A stretch of DNA of 64,000 nt from Coprococcus sp. (GTDB lineage Bacteria; Bacillota; Clostridia; Lachnospirales; Lachnospiraceae). Of this stretch, positions 25,335-33,789 are shown in pieces (positions within the stretch are counted from its first letter, which is position 1; each line of letters opens with the position of its first letter). Both the position numbers and the translations under genes were made by a program. A model generated the notes under the pieces. It saw only the letters and a program-made list of their open reading frames with translations, searched no databases and was not told the DNA's origin. The stretch covers positions 1-64,000 of the forward strand of contig JAGBHU010000042.1 in assembly GCA_017935345.1 (NCBI GenBank), written 5' to 3'.

Positions 25335-26185
25335 CACTTTACCTCTGTATGTATATATTTTGCTATTTTCTGTCCGTCTTTATATCCTTTTTCATAGAGC
25401 TGCTGTAAAGACTCCTTATTCCGTTTCAAGGTGTCTACCCCACAGGTATCATCCGGAGCAACAATCAGCACCTTTCCCTGTTTGGTATATCCCTTTGCCA
25501 GTGCTACGCTCTCATTATATAGCTGTGCTCTCTGACACAGTTTCTCTGCAGCAGCAGGATATTTTTTCCGAATACCGGAAGCTAATTTCTCGTCCTTCTT
25601 AGAATTACGTATTTCATTTTCCGGTTTTGTTAGGATTACAATCACCCGGTCACATCCAAGCTGAAACGCTTTTTCTACGGGTACAGGGTCACCCAAGGCA
25701 CCATCATAATACTTTGATTTCTGCACCTCATAAGGCTTGCAGACGAAAGGAATTGCTGAAGATGCCTTGAAAATACTGTAATCATCCTGACTAATATCTT
25801 TTTTATCAAAATACTTTGCATGACCTGTTAACGCATCTGTGGCAACAACATAAAATTCCATAGGATTATCCCGAATGGCTATGTAATTTAATGGGTTTTC
25901 CCCATCACTGTTACTCAATGTTCCATATACATAATCCATATCTACAAAAGACTTCTTCAAAATGAAATTACCTAAACTCATGTATTGCTTCCGAAAAGCA
26001 TACTCTGTATAGAACTGATAATTCCGTCCCCTCTGTCCTGCACAATAGGAAGCAAGATTTGCGCTTCCGGCGGATATACCAATTCCCAAATCAAACCGTA
26101 TATTCTGATCCATGCAAAAATCCAGCACCCCAACAGCATAAATTCCTCTAAGTCCACCGCCTACATCCACAACACCAATTTTCAT
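25334..26185 (-). CDS. Patatin-like phospholipase
   Basis: A serine lipase of the bacterial patatin family, about 283 residues. The glycine-rich oxyanion loop is DVGGGLRG near the N-terminus, the nucleophile is Ser38 in GISAGS, and the catalytic Asp161 is in YYDGALGDPVPV. There is no signal peptide. The second of two nearby ATGs (26185) is favoured because AAAGG is 9 bases upstream; the first (26191) is only 3 bases from it. It follows the EFR1-type gene and precedes a broken degV in one operon. Confidence 0.88.
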   Translation of the reverse strand: MKIGVVDVGGGLRGIYAVGVLDFCMDQNIRFDLGIGISAGSANLASYCAGQRGRNYQFYTEYAFRKQYMSLGNFILKKSFVDMDYVYGTLSNSDGENPLNYIAIRDNPMEFYVVATDALTGHAKYFDKKDISQDDYSIFKASSAIPFVCKPYEVQKSKYYDGALGDPVPVEKAFQLGCDRVIVILTKPENEIRNSKKDEKLASGIRKKYPAAAEKLCQRAQLYNESVALAKGYTKQGKVLIVAPDDTCGVDTLKRNKESLQQLYEKGYKDGQKIAKYIHTEVK

Positions 26186-26216
26186 AGACATTTACCTTTT
26201 ATCTAAGTTGATTCCG

Positions 26217-26963
26217 TTATAGAAATAACTCGTTTTCCTTTCTGACTGTACAAGCTTTTTTAATTGCAAGTGCCGCAACTGACACCATGGCTCCATTGAC
26301 CTTTCTGCCATTGTGCAGACACTGCCTGATACAACGCATACAAGAAATACATGCTTGAGAATCTACTGTAAAATTCTTCTTGTCAATAGCCTTCACAGGA
26401 CATCTTTCTGCACACAATCCACACTTTACGCAGTCTTTGGTTACTTTGGAAACAAGCCCCACACCACCGCTCTTCTTGTAAGGACGATTTCCCGGAATTG
26501 AAACACACTCCCCATCTTTACCAGAAATCCTGCCAGCAAAATCTATCAGTTGCTTCTCATCAGATGCATCTGGTCTGTTTGTAGCATACTGTGGAAGAAT
26601 AGAGTGTTCTGCCACGGCAGAAATGGCTGCAATAACCTTAAAGCCACATTCTTTTGCGGCATCTTCCATTTCCACAAGGGTATCCTCGTAAGCTCTGTTT
26701 CCGTATACACAGACAAGGGTACACTTCGCTCCATTTCCGGAAATCTGTTTCAGTCGTTCAATTGCTACAGCAGGTGCCCGTCCGCCAAAAGAAGGCATAG
26801 CAACTAATACCATATCCTCTTTATTGATCTCGCACTTGGCAAAATCAATTCGAGATTCACTTAGGTCAATTTTTACAGCATTATCACTCCACTGTTTACT
26901 AATAATATGTGCAACTTTCTCCGTTCCACCTGTTGGGCTAAAAATAATTTCTATTACATTCAT
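26217..26963 (-). CDS. EFR1-type flavodoxin/ferredoxin fusion
   Basis: A cytoplasmic electron-transfer protein of 248 residues. An N-terminal flavodoxin-like domain (FMN loop SPTGGTEKVA, 9-18) is joined to a C-terminal domain with two [4Fe-4S] motifs: Cys178-181-184-188 (CVKCGLCAERCP) and Cys205-208-211-215 (CISCMRCIRQC). This is the EFR1 arrangement common in Clostridia. GAGAGG lies before its ATG. It is 31 bases upstream of the patatin gene. The redox partner is unknown. Confidence 0.88.
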   Translation of the reverse strand: MNVIEIIFSPTGGTEKVAHIISKQWSDNAVKIDLSESRIDFAKCEINKEDMVLVAMPSFGGRAPAVAIERLKQISGNGAKCTLVCVYGNRAYEDTLVEMEDAAKECGFKVIAAISAVAEHSILPQYATNRPDASDEKQLIDFAGRISGKDGECVSIPGNRPYKKSGGVGLVSKVTKDCVKCGLCAERCPVKAIDKKNFTVDSQACISCMRCIRQCLHNGRKVNGAMVSVAALAIKKACTVRKENELFL

Positions 26964-27035
26964 GATTTTATTCCTCTCTGTGTTTTTTGCTATTTTTATA
27001 TTATATTATGTATTGTTTGACATAATTTTTTTGTA

Positions 27036-27477
27036 TCAATTAAACAGTTTGCCATCCAACGCCCGAACAAAGTCCAATACACCAATCCACTGCTCCTTTG
27101 TGAGTATACTTTGATAACCCTCCGGTGCCTTGCCGTCCGTTGTACCCTCAAAGTCGTAATATGTTTTTGTTGCCCATGAACCGGAAACGCGAATCCATGC
27201 TGGACCGAGTGCTTTTGCAAAGCTGCGAAGACGTTTATCATAAAGATTGACGGGTGGATAGTACTCCATCAATTCTGCCATTGCTGTAATATCTTTTAGT
27301 CCAGTGGCAGTCAAAGGAGGGAATTCCTCCGTGCCGACAATCTGACCATGTGTATAGACTTTCCAGAAGGTACCACCGGTCACCTCGGTCATTTCAACAT
27401 TATAGGATACAAGCCGCTCATCTACTCTGCGGACAGTTTTTAGGGTTTCCAGGGTTCAGATAAATAGTTTTTGACAT
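27036..27477 (-). pseudogene. Frameshifted and truncated glycoside hydrolase-like gene
   Basis: The first 13 or so codons (ATG at 27477, after GAGG) read MSKTIYLNPG and then fall out of frame. The continuation, LKTVRRVDERLVSYNVEMTE, is in a second frame and runs to 27036 through LGPAWIRVSGSWATKTYYDF. The motif set suggests the N-terminal part of a family-79-like glycosidase, which would need a further several hundred residues. So the gene has both an indel near 27440 and a 3' deletion. The family name is tentative. Confidence 0.5.
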
Positions 27478-27625
27478 TCTTTATACCTCATATTCATATT
27501 ATGGCAGTGTATTTAAAACACATCGTTGTATTTTCATTTTGTTTACGCTTGCCCAATTTTTCTGCAAGTCCACATATACTAGCAGCGTATATCAAACTCA
27601 AAAATTAAATTCCATTGTCGTTTCG

Positions 27626-28177
27626 CTATTTTGCGCTCCCATCACTTTTATGTCTCATAATCAGCGTAATTATGTCAAATATTGCCTCGGCAATTAAAGA
27701 AATTCCAGTAAACCACCAAAGCGCAACGGTGGAAGAAAAAGGATTATTGATAATAACAATTGCACAGATGATTGAAATGACTGCACTGATGCCTCCCCAC
27801 CACCATTTAGCATTTTTCAATCGAAGCATATCCATTGCTATCTGTACTTTGCTCATACCTACAATCAAGACAGCAATACCATAAAGGATTGCGATTACAG
27901 GAAAAGTAGCGATAAACCACTGAGAATAAAAAGTGCAAAATGCACCTGCCAACAAGGCTATAAGCCCACGCATCAGAAGTTGACCAACAGCCGCTTCCTC
28001 CGGTTTGCTTCTAAAGTAGCGAATCATATCGAGCAATCCATCAACCATCAATGCGATACCAACAACCATGATAATGCTGGTTGTAAATCCTACTGGATTG
28101 ACAAGCAACAAGATTCCGATTACAACCTCAATGATACACATAATGATTACATTACCGTTTTGTTTTAGTACTTTCAT
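27626..28177 (-). CDS. DUF308 (HdeD-like) membrane protein
   Basis: A 183-residue protein with six hydrophobic segments and paired internal repeats, as in HdeD/DUF308 proteins (function unknown in Gram-positives, linked to acid stress in E. coli). AGGAGGT precedes the ATG. It is divergent from a TetR-type regulator; the 178-base spacer holds a strong promoter and a perfect 16-bp palindrome, so regulation by that TetR protein is likely. Confidence 0.85.
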   Translation of the reverse strand: MKVLKQNGNVIIMCIIEVVIGILLLVNPVGFTTSIIMVVGIALMVDGLLDMIRYFRSKPEEAAVGQLLMRGLIALLAGAFCTFYSQWFIATFPVIAILYGIAVLIVGMSKVQIAMDMLRLKNAKWWWGGISAVISIICAIVIINNPFSSTVALWWFTGISLIAEAIFDIITLIMRHKSDGSAK

Positions 28178-28207
28178 AAAGATACCTCCTATGTTATTTA
28201 TTTCTTC

Positions 28208-28237
28208 TTGACATTTGAATCTTCAAGAGGATATAAT
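28208..28237 (+). promoter_or_regulatory. Promoter of the tetR-type gene
   Basis: TTGACA (28208-28213) and TATAAT (28232-28237) are both perfect, separated by 18 bases, and point at the regulator gene. Confidence 0.75.
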
Positions 28238-28251
28238 TGTAACACAACACT

Positions 28252-28267
28252 TGTTGCATATGCAACA
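28252..28267. promoter_or_regulatory. Candidate TetR operator
   Basis: TGTTGCATATGCAACA is a perfect 16-bp palindrome lying 14 bases past the -10 box, at about +8 to +23. That position would let a bound repressor block its own transcription. Confidence 0.6.
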
Positions 28268-28355
28268 TTCAGTTTAATTTAGAACGATGTGAGTACAACA
28301 TTTTCAACATAAATGTTTCATCATTTATATTTTTTTAGAGGAGATAAGATATATC

Positions 28356-28898
28356 ATGGCAAAATTAAATCAAAGAGTTGCAGTCACCAAGCGAATGTTG
28401 AAAGAGGGACTTATACGACTACTGACAGAAAAAACTTTGGATAAGGTCACTATTACCGATTTATGTCAGGAAGCAGGAATTAACAGGACAACATTCTACC
28501 GATATTATGAAGTACCCAGGGATGTGCTTATGGAAATGCAGAATGAGTTTTTTAAGGAAACTATTGGACAATTCCATAAACCCTTGGCTGTAAACGATAT
28601 TGAGCGTCTTTTTATGTGCCTGTCCGAACACACTGAACTCGTAAAAATATTTTTGCAATATAATTCAGACACCGACTGGACTAACATTTTTACGCAAATT
28701 TATAATAGCTTTCCTGAGAAAAATATGCTTAAGGCATTCCAAAATTTAGACGAGAACAGTGCAAAGCTACTCTCCACCTATTTAGCTGGAGGAGCCTATT
28801 TTCTGGCACGTCAATGGATTCTGGAAGACATCTCTATGGAACCTAAGGATGTTGCCGCAATCGCTTTAAACATATTAGACAAAGAAAGGATATTTTAA
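28356..28898 (+). CDS. TetR/AcrR-family transcriptional regulator
   Basis: A DNA-binding repressor of 180 residues. The helix-turn-helix VTITDLCQEAGINRTTFYRYY (31-51) is typical of the family, and the C-terminal two thirds form the ligand/dimer domain with a TetR_C-like WILEDISMEP end. GAGGAG precedes the ATG at about 14 bases. It probably represses itself and the divergent DUF308 gene through the palindrome at 28252. A truncated transporter start follows downstream. Confidence 0.88.
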   Translation: MAKLNQRVAVTKRMLKEGLIRLLTEKTLDKVTITDLCQEAGINRTTFYRYYEVPRDVLMEMQNEFFKETIGQFHKPLAVNDIERLFMCLSEHTELVKIFLQYNSDTDWTNIFTQIYNSFPEKNMLKAFQNLDENSAKLLSTYLAGGAYFLARQWILEDISMEPKDVAAIALNILDKERIF

Positions 28899-28964
28899 TC
28901 TGGCATGGTTAGTCGTTCCATTACCACAGTGGCAAATTGTTAAACAATTATAAGGAGTTCATAT

Positions 28965-29015
28965 ATGAAATTGACAAAACAACACTGGTATCTATTAGTA
29001 TTGATGACAGTATGA
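28965..29015 (+). pseudogene. 17-codon stub of a membrane transporter gene
   Basis: After AAGGAG (28952-28957) an ATG opens MKLTKQHWYLLVLMTV and then stops. The start signals are good and the sequence is like the first residues of a membrane protein, so the stub looks like the surviving 5' end of a deleted gene once expressed with the TetR regulator. Confidence 0.45.
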
Positions 29016-29101
29016 AACCGATATCACCTATTACTGAAATATCTTTTAGCAAATGCGATACTGAATATTAGTTTAATACAAATTTGTAGGGGAGAAATCA
29101 T

Positions 29102-29728
29102 ATGTATAAAAGTAAAGATAAATCTTATTTTTTAATTGCCGTAATTTATTGGATAATATATATGGTTGGTTTATTGATAATGGGTGTTTTATATAAAAAT
29201 AATATTTCTCATTATAATATCATTTATTATATATTATTTGCTATAAGTATTTTAATCGTAGTGTTAAAAGATAAAAGGGTTAATAATTTAGGATTTACAA
29301 AGGAAAACATAAAACAAAATTTACTTGTTTCAATTAGCTTAATAGCAGTGACATTTATTATAAGTGTTTTCATCAGTGAATATTCCTTTGATAAATTGCT
29401 AAAGGTATCATTCTACTATTTATTTTATATTTCTTTAGTGGAAGAAGTAATATATAGAGGATTTATTCAAAATTACTTATTTGGTTTAAAAGCCAATAAG
29501 TATTTAATATTTATTATCGGTGCTTTACTATTTTCATTCACGCACTTACCATTTCAAATGTATGTAAATAATAATGTATCATTAAATTATGTTATTGAAG
29601 CATTACCACAATTACTATTTTGTTTCACATTTCATTTAATAATGTGTCTAATTACTTACAAAAGAAAAGATATAACAATACCCATAGCGTTACACTATGC
29701 TATTGATTATATTCAACGTATATTATGA
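29102..29728 (+). CDS. CPBP-family intramembrane protease
   Basis: A membrane metalloprotease-like protein (208 residues, about seven hydrophobic segments). The CPBP motifs are present: EEVIYR at 114-119, FSFTH at 144-148, and a late His-containing helix (~195-200, ALHYAIDY). GGGGAG stands 7 bases before the ATG. Base composition is markedly more AT-rich than core neighbours, suggesting recent acquisition. Family members process prenylated or bacteriocin-related substrates; no such partner is nearby. Confidence 0.8.
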   Translation: MYKSKDKSYFLIAVIYWIIYMVGLLIMGVLYKNNISHYNIIYYILFAISILIVVLKDKRVNNLGFTKENIKQNLLVSISLIAVTFIISVFISEYSFDKLLKVSFYYLFYISLVEEVIYRGFIQNYLFGLKANKYLIFIIGALLFSFTHLPFQMYVNNNVSLNYVIEALPQLLFCFTFHLIMCLITYKRKDITIPIALHYAIDYIQRIL

Positions 29729-29754
29729 TACAAATTCCTCTTTACCAATTCCTT

Positions 29755-29852
29755 CTATCCTGTTATCGCAACACATTTGGCTTTATCCTCATTCCCGCCA
29801 CGAGCTTTAACAGCCAAAACATAGTATAAACCGATGATAATTACTTCTGCGA
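29755..29852 (-). pseudogene. C-terminal scrap of a membrane protein
   Basis: The frame reads AEVIIIGLYYVLAVKARGGN and ends in a stop at 29755-29757. It looks like the last helix and tail of a membrane protein with no upstream part left, since the ABM gene starts right behind it. Confidence 0.35.
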
Positions 29853-30185
29853 TTACTCTCTTATATATTTTTGGTCCGCAGCAGGTATTCCCATCTCATC
29901 GGAAACATATCGTTCTACTTTCATGGAAAGATTATATTTCTCCCTAAGCTTTATAATTTGCTCCATCATAGGAGATGCGTGGTGACGATCTATTGATTGT
30001 TGATTTTCCCAGCTATCAATCAAAAGTATAGTGTCCTCTCTATCTATCGGGAAAAAATATTCATATCTGATATTACCACTTTCCATACGAATATCGTGCA
30101 CAACTCCGCTTGAAATCATTTCTTCCGCAAATTTCCTCGCATTTCCATTTTCACCTGTGTAATAGATATTTATTGTAATCGCCAT
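29853..30185 (-). CDS. Antibiotic biosynthesis monooxygenase (ABM/YgiN-like) protein
   Basis: A small ferredoxin-like-fold protein of 110 residues. It starts MAITINIYYTGENGNARKFA and includes the family-type pattern LLIDSWENQQSIDRHHASP. Such proteins are cofactor-free monooxygenases or quinol-binding proteins. GGAG lies 6 bases before ATG 30185. Its first 35 bases overlap the end of the upstream membrane protein gene, implying co-translation. Confidence 0.82.
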   Translation of the reverse strand: MAITINIYYTGENGNARKFAEEMISSGVVHDIRMESGNIRYEYFFPIDREDTILLIDSWENQQSIDRHHASPMMEQIIKLREKYNLSMKVERYVSDEMGIPAADQKYIRE

Positions 30186-31074
30186 TTTGCTCTCCTGCTC
30201 TAATTTCACTTTTTAATTTATTAAATGCTCTTGGATTGATACTATACTTTACAATACAATCATTTTCTGTTTTTACAGTCAACAGATAGTATGGCAAAAA
30301 CAGCCGGCGTGGATTCCATCCCGCCATCCGGATTACACTACATTCCGTTACGTCCTTTTTTGCTGCCACCTGCATTCCTTTTGCAATCTGTATAAATATG
30401 TATTCATTTCCTATAAATATACCGTTTCCACATTTTACTGCATATAAAAAATCATTACTTAATATAAAAAACTTCAATTCATGTAATATTATATAGTATA
30501 AAATACTGTCTGGTCTTTTTTTCACACCAATAAAGGTGACAAATGCCCAAAAGTATAGAATAAGAATAAAAAAAGCACCAATTACTGTCATTAATACCCG
30601 TTGAGCAGACATATCCAGCCATTCCTTAATTACGACATAACATATTGCACTTCCAAACGCAAATAGAAAAACCGAAGCCAAAAAATATGACACATTAATA
30701 CCCTTTGTAGCAGTCTTCCACAAAGCACTTGAAAAAATTTCCCTTTCATCTCCAAGTCTTTTTACGGTTCTTAGAATCTCCTTTTTTTTCATAGGGCTTG
30801 TAGGGAATAGTACATCTCGTATTGTATCTATTAAATCTGATATTCTCACATAGGAATCCCCTTGCTCCTTTATTAAAATGGCACGCAAAATACACCATAC
30901 AATTGCTAATATAATAATTGCAACCATTATTCCAATAATAATACAATCAATTCCCGCATTTATACCGAAACATGCCCCATATTGAGAATAAGAAGCAGCT
31001 ATTAAAATGCAATCCAGAATAGCAAGAAAAATAATTGCTATCATACAATACATTTTTATCTCTTCTTTTTTCAA
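30151..31074 (-). CDS. Unknown membrane protein
   Basis: A 307-residue protein I cannot place in a family. Two hydrophobic segments lie at ~8-32 and ~42-66, and another pair at ~127-185. A soluble C-terminal domain (~190-307) follows. The start is TTG at 31074, 8 bases after GGAGGG; an internal ATG at codon 8 has a weaker site. It overlaps the ABM gene by 35 bases. Confidence 0.65.
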   Translation of the reverse strand: MKKEEIKMYCMIAIIFLAILDCILIAASYSQYGACFGINAGIDCIIIGIMVAIIILAIVWCILRAILIKEQGDSYVRISDLIDTIRDVLFPTSPMKKKEILRTVKRLGDEREIFSSALWKTATKGINVSYFLASVFLFAFGSAICYVVIKEWLDMSAQRVLMTVIGAFFILILYFWAFVTFIGVKKRPDSILYYIILHELKFFILSNDFLYAVKCGNGIFIGNEYIFIQIAKGMQVAAKKDVTECSVIRMAGWNPRRLFLPYYLLTVKTENDCIVKYSINPRAFNKLKSEIRAGEQNGDYNKYLLHR

Positions 31075-31364
31075 ATTTTTGTCCCTCCATCCATAATATC
31101 GATACTAAAATCGTTTCTATTATATAACAAAATATTGTTAATCGGAAGTTTGACAGTTAAATCTTAGTAAAAATACTCGCAAGCCACATAAAACCTGCTT
31201 TTTTGCGAATTGCTTTTATTTTATTGTAATGTATAATGAAATAAGGTATTGGGGATATTTTACCATGAAAACTAAACTCATACTGCGCTTTCAGCTTGTA
31301 TTCGTTAAGGTTTCAGGTATATGTTCTCACTAAGCTCGTGCTGCACTTCGTTTGCACTCGCTAA

Positions 31365-31550
31365 GTGTTCACATTATACCATGAGACCACATCTGTTATT
31401 GTCAGAAAGCCGGGGAATTTAAAAGATTTACTTTCTGAGTATGGACCAACTCATAATGATGTAATGGCATGGGTTGGTGAACAGGCAAAAAAGGAAATTT
31501 GTTTTTACAATCGATTTATTATCAACTCCGGCTTGATAAACATGTCATAA
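31365..31550 (+). pseudogene. Possible gene fragment
   Basis: A 61-codon frame without a ribosome binding site contains the protein-like stretch VRKPGNLKDLLSEYGPTHND, then VMAWVGEQAKKE. I do not recognise it. It may be a piece of a decayed gene. The rest of 31075-31580 shows no gene. Confidence 0.25.
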
Positions 31551-31580
31551 ATTAATTGATAAATCGGTAGTTATCTTTCC

Positions 31581-32171
31581 CTATGATTCCTTTTTTATTT
31601 TTTCTGTCTGCACCGGACTGTATTGCTTTTTCGCCTCAACAGTATACTTTTTTACAAAGTCTGTTTTTGCGTTTGTATAGCCGTCACGGTTATGCTCAAA
31701 TCGCTTCCACAACCCCAGTTTCAGTTTCTCATATTCTTTGGCAAGCTGTGGATGTTCATTCATATAGTCACGGAAATAGCTTTCGTCGTTATCACCGATA
31801 AAGCGCAGGTGCAGATGATACACCTTTTCGTCAAATCCGTTTTCGGTATATCCTTTATTGAATGAAATCCTTCCTTTTTCTTCCAACATACGCAAGAATC
31901 CGCATTTTTCAATTTGCTCTGCAACTGCCTGCATATTCTCATCGAGTGAGATCTCCACGAGAATATCCACAATTGGCTTTGCCCATATTCCGTTTATGGC
32001 GGTACTACCAATGTGGCTGATCCGCACAATCTGACGGTCATGAAGTTCTTCTTTCAGAATGGCTTCCATCTCGGAATAATAATCGTTCCATTCTGATTTA
32101 TGTTCCGTAAGAATGATTGGGAACAACTCCCATAATTCTTCGAGGGTCATTTCTGATAGCTTTTTGCTCAT
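31581..32171 (-). CDS. GrpB-family (UPF0157) nucleotidyltransferase-like protein
   Basis: A 196-residue cytoplasmic protein. RISHIGSTAINGIWAKPIVD is the GrpB landmark with the nucleotidyltransferase-type GS and DxD-like residues. An N-terminal segment, KLSEMTLEELWELFPI, is common to clostridial members. The start is uncertain between 32171 and an ATG five codons earlier (32186, AAAAGG upstream). The biochemical role of the family is poorly known. Confidence 0.82.
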   Translation of the reverse strand: MSKKLSEMTLEELWELFPIILTEHKSEWNDYYSEMEAILKEELHDRQIVRISHIGSTAINGIWAKPIVDILVEISLDENMQAVAEQIEKCGFLRMLEEKGRISFNKGYTENGFDEKVYHLHLRFIGDNDESYFRDYMNEHPQLAKEYEKLKLGLWKRFEHNRDGYTNAKTDFVKKYTVEAKKQYSPVQTEKIKKES

Positions 32172-32506
32172 ATATTCACCATTCAATGCCTTTTTGATGT
32201 AATTACCTCTACAAACAGGAATTCTGATAAGACACTTTTTATAGCATTTATTAACTGTTATATCTTATCTTCAAAAAAATCGCAAACCCTTGAAAATACT
32301 AAATTTATAGCAAGTGAGTTTGCCCCTAGACTTTTCCTTGTGTTATATCCTTTTCCCTCATGTTACGAACTCTCATAAGGGCAAAAATAAGGGAAAGAAA
32401 AACCTGTAACAAATTATAACACAGAATAAATTGGGCAGGAAGAACTGATTGAAATGCTTTCTTAATTTCTCCAAAAATCAATTAGCAAAGGAAGGACAGA
32501 TAAGAT

Positions 32507-32746
32507 ATGAGATTTATATATGCAGAATACAATATGTACCACAACAGCATTGATGTAACAACCTTTGACGGGTATATCCTACGGATTGACTACAACAAGG
32601 CAGAGGACGGATTAAAGACTACTCCCTGCTCTGAATGTGCCTTAAATGCTTTGGCAATAGATGAACCGCTTGAGTATGCAAGGCTCTATCTTGATGGAAA
32701 TTTGCAGATGTGGGTGGATGCTGAAGATTCATTAGAACTTTGGTAA
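32507..32746 (+). CDS. DUF6061-type small protein
   Basis: A 79-residue acidic protein with conserved segments TTFDGYILRIDYNKAEDG and LEYARLYLDGNLQMWVD. It resembles the DUF6061 family, small proteins frequent on Clostridia plasmids and transposons; function unknown. GGAAGGA lies upstream. A decayed second copy lies at 24742. The region 32187-32506 before it holds only AT-rich sequence. Confidence 0.7.
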   Translation: MRFIYAEYNMYHNSIDVTTFDGYILRIDYNKAEDGLKTTPCSECALNALAIDEPLEYARLYLDGNLQMWVDAEDSLELW

Positions 32747-32881
32747 GAAAGAATTGATATATTGCTAAATGGAATAAGTGGTATATGGCGAAGTCTAAAT
32801 TTAAATAATTGCTTGTTTAAACAAACTATGACATAATGATGTCATAGTTTGTTTGCTATACTGGGTTGGAAAGGAGAAAAA

Positions 32882-33787
32882 ATGAAGATTGATCGACTTA
32901 TGGGCATTGTTGTTTATTTATTAAATAATGGCCGAACATCTGCTCAGAAACTTGCTGAAGAATTTGAAGTTTCCCCGAGAACGATTATGAGAGATTTGGA
33001 ATCATTAGATCAGGCAGGCATACCAATTCAATCTTTTTATGGTGTGGAGGGAGGCTACCAAATTATGGATAGTTTTGTCTTAGAAAAACAAGTTGCAACA
33101 AGTCATGAATATGATTGGATTCTTACTGCTCTAAATGGAATGGCAAGTGCATATGAAAGTAAAAGTTTAGAACAGACTTTAGCAAAGCTAAAGAGCTTCA
33201 ACCATACGGAAGATACTGCTGTTTCCATGGATTTGAGTGTTGCAAGGGAAGATGGCAAAATAAATGAACAGCTAAGGGTGTTAGAAGATGCAATCAAGAA
33301 AAAATGTGTTGTTCAATTTTCTTATACAAATGGGCATGATGAAATAAAAGAAATTCAAGCAGAACCGGTTTGCCTTCAATACAAATGGTATAACTGGTAT
33401 CTGATTGGATATTACGAAAGATATCAGGATTATTGTATGTTCAAACTGGTTCGTATGGACAATTTACAGGCAACAGATATTAAAAACACAAAAATTCATA
33501 ATCTTTCAGATATAAAGGTGAGAGATAATAATGAAAATATTGTGCATATCAAACTTTATGGCAAAGCAATCGTAAAAGCAAAATGTAGGGAATATTTAAA
33601 TGGACATATCACACAGGAATTTGAAAATGGTGATTTTGAGTTTTGCTTTTCTGTGCCGGAACATGAGACATTTTGGTATGGGGTGATTCTTTCTCTTGGA
33701 AATAAAGTTAAGATAATTGAACCACAAGAAATGAAAAAACGTATTATAAAAACCTGCAAGGAAATTCTAATGGAATATGAGGAATGA
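32882..33787 (+). CDS. WYL-domain transcriptional regulator (YafY-like)
   Basis: A 301-residue regulator. The N-terminal HTH_11 domain (KIDRLMGIVVYLLNNGRTSA; FEVSPRTIMRDLESLDQAGI) binds DNA. The C-terminal WYL domain (~135-215) includes KWYNWYLIGYYERYQDYCMF, the region that binds ligands or nucleic acid in relatives. AAAGGAG is 5 bases before ATG 32882. The stop overlaps an ATG of the next gene, so it forms an operon with the AlkZ-like glycosylase and RidA genes and may control it. Confidence 0.9.
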   Translation: MKIDRLMGIVVYLLNNGRTSAQKLAEEFEVSPRTIMRDLESLDQAGIPIQSFYGVEGGYQIMDSFVLEKQVATSHEYDWILTALNGMASAYESKSLEQTLAKLKSFNHTEDTAVSMDLSVAREDGKINEQLRVLEDAIKKKCVVQFSYTNGHDEIKEIQAEPVCLQYKWYNWYLIGYYERYQDYCMFKLVRMDNLQATDIKNTKIHNLSDIKVRDNNENIVHIKLYGKAIVKAKCREYLNGHITQEFENGDFEFCFSVPEHETFWYGVILSLGNKVKIIEPQEMKKRIIKTCKEILMEYEE

Positions 33788-33789
33788 AG

